From IMG/VR virus record IMGVR_UViG_3300027746_000083, positions 1 to 27,216 of that record: a DNA stretch of 27,216 nucleotides; one strand, 5' to 3'. The notes below the pieces were generated by a model. The model had not been told where the DNA came from. It saw nothing but the letters and a program-made list of their open reading frames with translations, and searched no databases. The translations under genes were made by a program, and so were the position numbers. This document shows, piece after piece, positions 23,024 through 27,216 of this stretch (positions are counted from its first letter, which is position 1; each line of letters begins with the position of its first letter). The stretch comes from a virus.

Positions 23024-23066
23024 GCGGATTTTAAGTCCGCTGCGTCTACCATTCCGCCATGCCCCC
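23024..23066 (-). other. 5' half of tRNA-Leu(UAA): putative phage attachment site (attP core)
   Basis: On the minus strand the 43 bases run from an acceptor 5' strand GGGGGCA through TG, a D arm with GAATGGTAGA loop, and a perfect anticodon stem-loop GCGGA-CTTAAAA-TCCGC with anticodon TAA. After the anticodon stem the match stops: no variable arm, no GGTTCGA-type T arm and no TGCCCCC acceptor 3' strand, so it is not a functional tRNA. Half-tRNA sequences beside an integrase are classic attP cores. Marine podovirus P-SSP7 is reported to carry a 42-bp match to a host tRNA-Leu gene next to its integrase, which is the same arrangement. Confidence 0.85.
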
Positions 23067-23092
23067 GCTCAGTGATAGTAAGGCTTGGCGCT

Positions 23093-23142
23093 CTGTTGCA
23101 TTGCATGAGCGTTGTTGCACGAACAATGCAATCTCGCAACAG
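23093..23142. repeat. Nested inverted repeats beside the putative attP
   Basis: Three nested inverted pairs occur in 50 bases: CTGTTGC (23093-23099) with GCAACAG (23136-23142), TTGCATTG (23096-23103) with CAATGCAA (23124-23131), and TTGTT (23112-23116) with AACAA (23122-23126). They lie between the 150-aa gene and the tRNA half. Likely integrase arm-type or accessory-factor sites, or an operator; no T-run supports a terminator. Confidence 0.6.
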
Positions 23143-23152
23143 TCTCACACAG

Positions 23153-23605
23153 TCAAGTTTTATTTGCGGCTTTATCCAGTGTTTCAAGCACTAACGCAGT
23201 GAGGAATCTATGCCCAACCTTGTCATGCCTATCCGGCATTTCATCAGGCCCCAGGACCGTATTCTGTACGGTCAAGGCCGTTGCGCCATCAACCTGCTGT
23301 AACTGGATGGAAGGGGGCAAGAAGCCAACCAACGGCTGACCGTCTAGGTAGTACAACTCAATAGGGAATCGAGTCGATCCCAGAATCTCAAGGCGACCAG
23401 CACCAACGAGCCTTGCAACAAACGCAATATGCGGTTCCCTCGGCCCGTATTGGGTAAGGTCGGGATGCTTGGCCAGTTCATTAGCAACATAAATAGCGCG
23501 CTTCTGAAAAACATTCTTAGCGATGTGATCGCTCACAACATGTTGACGTTCCTCCTTGACGACTGAGGAAAGGTCGAAAGTTGTAGCGTCGATGTGTTTC
23601 TGCAT
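23153..23605 (-). CDS. Hypothetical protein between integrase and attP, 150 aa
   Basis: ATG 23605 follows a TCAACC leader without Shine-Dalgarno. The protein is soluble with a helical N-terminal third (VVSDHIAKNVFQKRAIYVAN), a beta-rich middle (RLEILGSTRFPIELYYLDG, then LVGFLPPSIQLQQVDG) and a basic helical end. No family recognised and no HTH is obvious. Its place between integrase and attachment site makes a recombination directionality or regulatory role worth testing, but that is context only. Confidence 0.65.
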   Translation of the reverse strand: MQKHIDATTFDLSSVVKEERQHVVSDHIAKNVFQKRAIYVANELAKHPDLTQYGPREPHIAFVARLVGAGRLEILGSTRFPIELYYLDGQPLVGFLPPSIQLQQVDGATALTVQNTVLGPDEMPDRHDKVGHRFLTALVLETLDKAANKT

Positions 23606-23658
23606 GGTTGAGAGGCAATGGGAATGAAGTCAATGCGAGCTAGCGGTGCGAGCACCTT

Positions 23659-24669
23659 TCAGTAGACGAGGTGTTCAAGGTCCACAGCAGAGCCATGGAC
23701 ATAGCGTTGGGTCACGGACATAGATAGATGCCCGCCCCAAGCCATGAGCTGAGGGCCAGACCAACCCTGAGAGGCAAGGCGTGTCAGGCAGGAATGGCGA
23801 AGGGTATGAACTACCCACTCTTTCCTTGTCTCACTGGAGAGCCTGAACCGATCACAGACGCGGTGCTTAGCCTCTGAATAGTGCTCCGAATAGCTGCGAT
23901 AGCTGATCGGGAACACTCGATCAGCACTCCTCGGCTGGGCTGCCAGGAGGGCCACCACAGGGGCAGGAATGGGGATGCGGCGAGCTTTCCCGCCCTTGGT
24001 CTTAGTGAAGATCAGAGAGGGCTTAGAGCCCTCCAGACTGACCCGATCCCAAGTCAGGGCAAGCCCTTCCCCGACGCGGCAGCCGATGTGCCACAAAAAC
24101 ACGGTGAGCCGATAGGACTCCCGATGTTCCATCTTTTCCAGTTCATCAAGCAAGGCTGAATACCATTCATCTTGCAAGACAAGTTGCCTGGGCTCACTCT
24201 CCTTAAGAAGTCTGCGCTCTGGGAAGAGAGGCAGCTCCTTAATCAATCGCAAGCGTTGAGCACGTTTAAGCATTACACGCAAAGCTGACATATAACGGTT
24301 GATCGTCCCATTACTACAGCCATTCCCATTAGGCCCCGTCTGGCGTAGCCAGGCCAAGAAGGTGTCTATCTTCTGCTCTGTCACATCGACAGGAAGATAG
24401 TCACCCCCAAAGTAAGCAGCAATGGCGCAACCTAGCTTGAATTGATCAGGCCCCTTGCCTGCCCAATCAAGGCGCTTACATGTCAGCAGTACAGACTCCA
24501 AGCCGCCTTCATTAGCAACAGCTTGTCTAACCTCCTGCCTGCCAAGCTGGGCTAAGAGTTGTTTCTCTACGACCCGTGCTTCTTCCTCAGACTCGCAAGC
24601 CTGGCACAGCCTCTTGCCCTTAAAGGCAGCGAAGGCTTTCCATCGACCATCAACAAAGCGGATACTCAT
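23659..24669 (-). CDS. int: Tyrosine-family site-specific integrase
   Basis: Start ATG 24669 overlaps the MarR-like stop as ATGA, giving 336 residues; the longer frame to 24696 is less likely. The catalytic set is complete: Arg198 (HIGCRVGEGLALTW), Lys225 (FTKTKGGKARRIPIP), His288 and Arg291 (VVHTLRHSCLTRLA), His314 (WGGHLSMS) and Tyr323 (TQRYVHGS). The N-terminus has a short arm-binding-like segment (IRFVDGRWKAFAAFKGKR), followed by a SAM-like core-binding domain around residues 60-150. With the tRNA-Leu half-gene ~600 bases downstream it forms a plausible integration cassette, as in marine cyanopodoviruses. All active-site residues are intact, so it may be functional. Confidence 0.95.
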   Translation of the reverse strand: MSIRFVDGRWKAFAAFKGKRLCQACESEEEARVVEKQLLAQLGRQEVRQAVANEGGLESVLLTCKRLDWAGKGPDQFKLGCAIAAYFGGDYLPVDVTEQKIDTFLAWLRQTGPNGNGCSNGTINRYMSALRVMLKRAQRLRLIKELPLFPERRLLKESEPRQLVLQDEWYSALLDELEKMEHRESYRLTVFLWHIGCRVGEGLALTWDRVSLEGSKPSLIFTKTKGGKARRIPIPAPVVALLAAQPRSADRVFPISYRSYSEHYSEAKHRVCDRFRLSSETRKEWVVHTLRHSCLTRLASQGWSGPQLMAWGGHLSMSVTQRYVHGSAVDLEHLVY

Positions 24670-25004
24670 TGTTCGGGATAAACAAGGTTTGCACAAGTCT
24701 CAAGGGTGGCCTTGCCCTTATCGGTCAGATAAACCAACACATAGCGGTCATCGTTAATGTCGCGTTCAGCTTTGAGTAGGCCAAGTTTCTTTCCCTTCCC
24801 ATCCCGTCTGCCATCGCCGCCGAGAGCATCAACGGCCCGTGATACTGCCGCCAAGGTAAGGCAACAGTTCGCAGCTAAATCGGTCTGGGATTGACCCTCT
24901 TTCTCGGCAACAGCCAAGAGAAGGTCTAACTGGGAAACGCGAAGCTGTGGATGCAATGACCGTAAGAATACGGTCATCTTTCTAAGGTGTCGTAGCGTAC
25001 TCAT
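24666..25004 (-). CDS. MarR-like winged-helix transcriptional regulator
   Basis: The 112-residue protein has the MarR layout: an N-terminal helix, LRVSQLDLLLAVAEKEGQ, a recognition-helix region QTDLAANCCLTLAAVSRAVD, and a wing (LLKAERDINDDRYVLVYLTD) ending KGKATLET. It is shorter than typical MarR proteins (about 140 aa), lacking part of the dimerisation helices. It is translationally coupled to the integrase (ATGA). Control of integrase or of a lysis/lysogeny choice is inferred from the operon. Start ATG 25004 has a CTTGCC leader without Shine-Dalgarno. Confidence 0.8.
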   Translation of the reverse strand: MSTLRHLRKMTVFLRSLHPQLRVSQLDLLLAVAEKEGQSQTDLAANCCLTLAAVSRAVDALGGDGRRDGKGKKLGLLKAERDINDDRYVLVYLTDKGKATLETCANLVYPEQ

Positions 25005-25031
25005 GGCAAGGTTTTCGATTGCGGCAAGGCC

Positions 25032-25037
25032 ATCATA
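25032..25037 (-). promoter_or_regulatory. Candidate -10 element for the marR-like/int operon
   Basis: On the minus strand TATGAT lies 27 bases before the MarR-like start. A poor -35 candidate (GATTT region) is about 17 bases upstream, partly inside the 3' end of the preceding ORF. Match is weak. Confidence 0.25.
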
Positions 25038-25040
25038 GCG

Positions 25041-25442
25041 TCAAAGCCTCTTAAAATCGAGAATGATGCAGACGTGCAGCAGTAGCCACAGTTCAACCCT
25101 TACATAACCAAGAGTGACCTTGCCGCCCCGCTCCGTTACGTTGTGCTTACCACACAACACGGTAGGCACATGTAGCAAACGATCCCGTGAAAACGAGACG
25201 GAAAGGTAGAAGTCGCAAGGGAACCACAGCCCTTTAGGTAGGCGAGAGGAAACGTACAACGTGGGAAAGCAAAGATCAAGGTGAGGAGAGTTACCCCCCC
25301 CCGTACATGCAGTGTAGCGCAAGGCTTGAGCAAGATCAATGGCTAGCAATGACCTAAAAACGAAAAGATCACGGTGATGGAACCTTGCATTGGCGCAAGG
25401 CAGGCACAACGTCTCGCTGATGGAGTTGCGCCTGGTAATCAT
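25041..25442 (-). CDS. Hypothetical Cys-rich protein, up to 133 aa
   Basis: The frame starts at ATG 25442 and ends just before the MarR-like gene. It has CLPC near the N-terminus and C-GKHN (VLCGKHNVTERGG) two thirds along, which could form a split zinc site resembling an HNH-like or zinc-ribbon protein. Other stretches are HHRDLFVFRSLLAIDLAQAL and a hydrophobic end (VELWLLLHVCIILDF). It overlaps the small membrane ORF upstream by 74 bases. No family recognised; codon choice looks even throughout, which mildly favours coding. Confidence 0.45.
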   Translation of the reverse strand: MITRRNSISETLCLPCANARFHHRDLFVFRSLLAIDLAQALRYTACTGGGNSPHLDLCFPTLYVSSRLPKGLWFPCDFYLSVSFSRDRLLHVPTVLCGKHNVTERGGKVTLGYVRVELWLLLHVCIILDFKRL

Positions 25443-25530
25443 CCCGTAAGGTAACCGCAGAGGCCAGGAGCAACCCCGTAAACAGACAGAAGCAAGACAG
25501 GAAAACAGCAGTAGAGCGGTGATCGGTCAT
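25369..25530 (-). CDS. Small single-membrane-segment protein, 53 aa
   Basis: ATG 25530 (MTDHRSTAVFLSCFC) opens a 53-residue frame with one hydrophobic segment at about residues 8-27 (VFLSCFCLFTGLLLASAV) and a charged, Gln-rich C-terminus. The frame upstream to 25587 starts with TTG inside a repeat and is less likely. Short single-pass proteins are common among early genes; function unknown. Confidence 0.4.
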   Translation of the reverse strand: MTDHRSTAVFLSCFCLFTGLLLASAVTLRDDYQAQLHQRDVVPALRQCKVPSP

Positions 25531-25554
25531 GGTTGGCAGGGAAGTGCAATCACA

Positions 25555-25589
25555 GGTTAATCGTTGGCCATGATTGAGCAAGGTCAACC
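25555..25589 (-). repeat. Intergenic repeat A, copy 1
   Basis: Matches copy 2 (26448-26482) at 31 of 35 positions. On the minus strand it begins GGTTGACCTTGCTCAATCAT and ends TTAACC. It lies between the stop at 25601 and the small membrane gene. The TTGACC could be a -35 element, but no good -10 is seen. Confidence 0.75.
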
Positions 25590-25600
25590 GTCTGCACCCT

Positions 25601-25969
25601 TTAAGACGGATCAGCGTAGGGCGGGAGATCGTAATAGTCAGGTTCAGCGTCTGCCATCGAGCGTAACTTAATCACCCCGACTCTCTCACTATCATAACGA
25701 TCCCAATCTTTGGCTAGATAAGCATGATCCATCCTTAACTCTGCACAACTCAAAGCATCATAGACCCACGCATGACAGGCAGGTTGGGTTACTTCGGGCT
25801 GGCAAGTCCTGATCCTGATACCTCTACGGCATCTCAATTCCAAGTCCAGAGCAAAATCATGCGCTGCGGTGAAGCAACCAAATTCAGCGGTTCCCCTGCC
25901 AATTTGCCTGCCGTATGGGTGCTCGGCTGGTAACGAATACGCCCATTCAACAAGGAAGGTAATAGGCAT
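25601..25969 (-). CDS. Hypothetical secreted or membrane-anchored Cys-rich protein, 122 aa
   Basis: ATG 25969 gives 122 residues; a TTG at 26002 would add MCLLCSFAFVI, producing a signal-peptide-like N-terminus with the following MPITFLVEWAYSLPAE. Five cysteines (GC, RC, TC, AC, SC) suggest disulfides or metal binding. The C-terminus is Tyr/Pro/Asp-rich (EPDYYDLPPYADPS). The start region is repeated before the upstream neighbour (repeat B), hinting at a shared origin, but the two proteins do not align convincingly. Function unknown. Confidence 0.5.
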   Translation of the reverse strand: MPITFLVEWAYSLPAEHPYGRQIGRGTAEFGCFTAAHDFALDLELRCRRGIRIRTCQPEVTQPACHAWVYDALSCAELRMDHAYLAKDWDRYDSERVGVIKLRSMADAEPDYYDLPPYADPS

Positions 25970-25993
25970 AATAACAAAAGCGAAGGAACAAAG
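25961..25993 (-). repeat. Leader repeat B, copy 1 (spans start of 122-aa gene)
   Basis: Nearly identical to 26408-26443 apart from three one-base indels and a few substitutions. In mRNA sense it reads TTTGTTCCTTCGCTTTTGTT then ATGCCTATT, so it covers the leader, the ATG and the first three codons in both genes. Confidence 0.75.
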
Positions 25994-26025
25994 TAAACAC
26001 AATGTAAGGCGCGAGCCCTACAGAA

Positions 26026-26045
26026 AGCCATCACTAAGGATGGCT
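26026..26045 (-). terminator. Hairpin between the two unknown early genes
   Basis: AGCCATC and GATGGCT form a perfect seven-pair stem with a six-base loop, starting 12 bases past the stop of the upstream gene. On the minus strand TTTCTGT follows, a weak T-tract, so it may be an attenuator or weak terminator. Confidence 0.45.
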
Positions 26046-26056
26046 AATTGTAGGGA

Positions 26057-26416
26057 TCAGCCTAAGCGTCTGAGTCCGTACCCTTGTTCATTCAATCCAC
26101 GCATGGCAGACTTAAGATCAGCCCGCACCCAGAATGGGAGGGAATCAAAATTATCCAGGGAAACAATGAAGTCGTAGGTAAGTTTGCAACCGTAAGCATA
26201 AGAGTAAACACTATTTGCTAACTTATCGCAAGTTACAGCGGCAGTATAGTTCCAGAAAAAGGATGAAACTGCATTTGCTAGTCGCTCACTTCCCTTACCT
26301 TTCAGGCCCAGCCTGTTAGCCAGCCAGCGATTACGGCGTGTTCCGTAATGCTCAAGAAAGGGAACTTTATCCTGAAAGGGTAGCGTTGAAACTCGGAAGG
26401 CTGCATGAATAGGCAT
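26057..26416 (-). CDS. Hypothetical protein, 119 aa, with possible signal peptide extension
   Basis: From ATG 26416 the product has 119 residues. A TTG at 26446 would add MTFVLSLLFI, giving a signal-peptide-like start ending near HAAF. The middle (GTRRNRWLANRLGLKGKG) is basic and the C-terminal part has two cysteines (VTCDKL, YGCKLT) and a helical acidic segment. AT-rich compared with the structural genes. No family recognised. The leader is repeat B, and repeat A lies immediately upstream. Confidence 0.5.
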   Translation of the reverse strand: MPIHAAFRVSTLPFQDKVPFLEHYGTRRNRWLANRLGLKGKGSERLANAVSSFFWNYTAAVTCDKLANSVYSYAYGCKLTYDFIVSLDNFDSLPFWVRADLKSAMRGLNEQGYGLRRLG

Positions 26417-26443
26417 GATGAACAAAAGCGAGAGAACAAAGGT
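26408..26443 (-). repeat. Leader repeat B, copy 2
   Basis: Second copy of the leader/start-codon repeat found at 25961-25993; both copies include ATGCCTATT at the 3' end in mRNA sense, preceded by TTCGCTTTTGTT or a near variant. No Shine-Dalgarno in either copy. Confidence 0.75.
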
Positions 26444-26447
26444 CAAG

Positions 26448-26482
26448 GGTTAAAGGTTAGCCATGATTGAGCAAGATCAACC
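26448..26482 (-). repeat. Intergenic repeat A, copy 2
   Basis: Second copy of the 35-base repeat at 25555-25589, placed directly before leader repeat B copy 2 and about 18 bases after the stop of the ArdC-like gene. Both copies are downstream of a stop codon and upstream of a small unknown gene, so a promoter/operator or RNA processing role is possible. Confidence 0.75.
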
Positions 26483-26499
26483 ATGGCCTAATCGGCTGC

Positions 26500-27216
26500 C
26501 TATTCGGGCAGATCAGGGCATACCAGATCGGCTGCCTTTTTAGCTGCTGAGAGAACCTTAAAGAGTACGTTTGGCGACTCTTTAAGCACACTTGCCCAAC
26601 TAGATAGATAGGCTGCATGGTTCTCAGTGTTGCTATCAATCTGCAACCTGTTACAAACAAGGAAGGCACCTAATTCTGCGATCAATTCTTCCCTGGCATA
26701 TTCCATCTTGCCGGAACTGATCCCTGCCAACGGACGAGACAGCCGGGAGTGATGGCCGGTTGAATGGATTTGTTCGTGGGCAAGTGTAGAAAGATAGGCT
26801 GAATCGTTAACAAACTGCTTTCGCTCTGGCATCTGAATGTAATCCTCCATTGGAGAATAATAAGCACGATCTCCACCATGGTTAGTTTTAACTTTCCATG
26901 ATCTTAATTGCTTAAATGCACCGGCCAACCTTTCATCCTCTGGCCTTTCAACACCTACACCATCCATTGCCTTTTTAATTGCATCCTCTAATCCTTCCCC
27001 CTGTAGGTCTGCAATATTGAACAGACATTGAGGCTTAAAAAGTGTAAAACAAGTAAGCTCAGTCTCGCCCTGTTCGTTCTCGTTCTCAATCGCAATAGGT
27101 TTAGGGGCCAGAATGTAGCAGCCTTTCGATCCCTTTTTGGGGTACCAACCCCGCGACTTAGCCATGCCAGGCCCAACCCATAAAGAGTAGTCAGACTCTC
27201 TAGCAGCCTGCCCCCA
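26500..27216 (-). CDS. ArdC-like antirestriction protein with zincin domain (N-terminus outside window)
   Basis: The frame is open to the window end: 17 codons lie upstream of the ATG at 27165 without a stop (AARESDYSLWVGPG), and they continue the family pattern, so the gene starts beyond the edge. The visible N-terminal part (GWYPKKGSKGCYILAP) resembles the ArdC/DUF1738 single-strand-binding region. The C-terminal part is a metallopeptidase with HEQIH (His130, Glu131, His134 counted from 27165) and a third ligand in REELIAELGAF (Glu164). ArdC proteins carried by plasmids and phages protect incoming DNA from restriction. At the upstream end of the early region this would be an early-expressed counter-defence gene. 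Confidence 0.85.
   Translation of the reverse strand, partial: WGQAARESDYSLWVGPGMAKSRGWYPKKGSKGCYILAPKPIAIENENEQGETELTCFTLFKPQCLFNIADLQGEGLEDAIKKAMDGVGVERPEDERLAGAFKQLRSWKVKTNHGGDRAYYSPMEDYIQMPERKQFVNDSAYLSTLAHEQIHSTGHHSRLSRPLAGISSGKMEYAREELIAELGAFLVCNRLQIDSNTENHAAYLSSWASVLKESPNVLFKVLSAAKKAADLVCPDLPE

Noticed and set aside
23024-23066. A complete tRNA-Leu gene
   Set aside because: Only the 5' half through the anticodon stem is present; the following bases give no variable arm, T arm or matching acceptor 3' strand.
22985-23066. Group I intron of cyanobacterial tRNA-Leu(UAA)
   Set aside because: That intron interrupts the anticodon loop. Here the anticodon stem-loop is continuous, and the sequence after it is too short and runs into the RNA polymerase gene.
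1-27216. Photosynthesis or nucleotide-metabolism host genes (psbA, hli, talC, nrd)
   Set aside because: None of the reading frames shows their motifs; the only host-like metabolic or regulatory gene seen is the AbrB homologue.
1-27216. Insertion sequences or transposases
   Set aside because: No DDE transposase motifs or IS-like terminal repeats were seen; the integrase is a tyrosine recombinase with phage context.

Overview
The window is most simply read as a 27 kb piece of a T7-like (autographivirus-type) podovirus of a unicellular cyanobacterium, probably of the Synechococcus/Cyanobium kind. The phage assignment rests on a single-subunit RNA polymerase with all catalytic residues, followed in T7 order by gp2.5-like SSB, endonuclease I, primase-helicase, 5'-3' exonuclease, portal, scaffold, capsid, tail tube A, tail tube B and a gp14-like protein. 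The cyanobacterial assignment rests on a cyanobacterial-type AbrB regulator and on a 43-nt exact 5' half of a tRNA-Leu(UAA), a candidate attachment site next to a tyrosine integrase. Moderate GC and frequent Shine-Dalgarno-less starts fit this. All assignments come from reading motifs; no database search was run.

Layout, in the direction of minus-strand transcription (right to left). 27216-25041: early/accessory region with an ArdC-like antirestriction protein (cut by the edge) and small unknown genes separated by two families of short repeats; AT-richer than the rest. 25004-23153: lysogeny module with a MarR-like regulator, tyrosine integrase and a 150-aa unknown protein. 23142-22985: inverted repeats, tRNA-Leu half-gene (putative attP) and a small hairpin. 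22961-16873: RNA polymerase and DNA metabolism; no DNA polymerase is present between helicase and exonuclease. 16900-7750: head and tail genes, with a strong intrinsic terminator after the capsid gene. 7698-4728: the AbrB-like regulator, a C39-like peptidase and three unknown genes including a double-HTH/Cys protein.

The left 4.7 kb is on the plus strand: the C-terminal part of a large virion/DNA-ejection protein, a tail fiber/spike with a duplicated N-terminal domain and a pectate-lyase-like beta-helix, and a two-membrane-segment holin-like protein. It converges on the minus-strand block with stop codons interlocked at a CTAG. In T7-like phages these late genes normally follow gp14 on the same strand, so the late module is split and inverted here.

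How the parts would work together: ArdC-like and Lar-like proteins may counter restriction; the MarR-like protein and integrase (overlapping start/stop) may govern a temperate option; the phage RNA polymerase drives middle and late genes; the AbrB homologue may modulate host or phage transcription late. Because the putative attP lies between the integrase module and the RNA polymerase gene, integration would separate that gene from upstream early promoters. DNA polymerase, terminase, gp15-like and the start of the large virion protein are not in the window.
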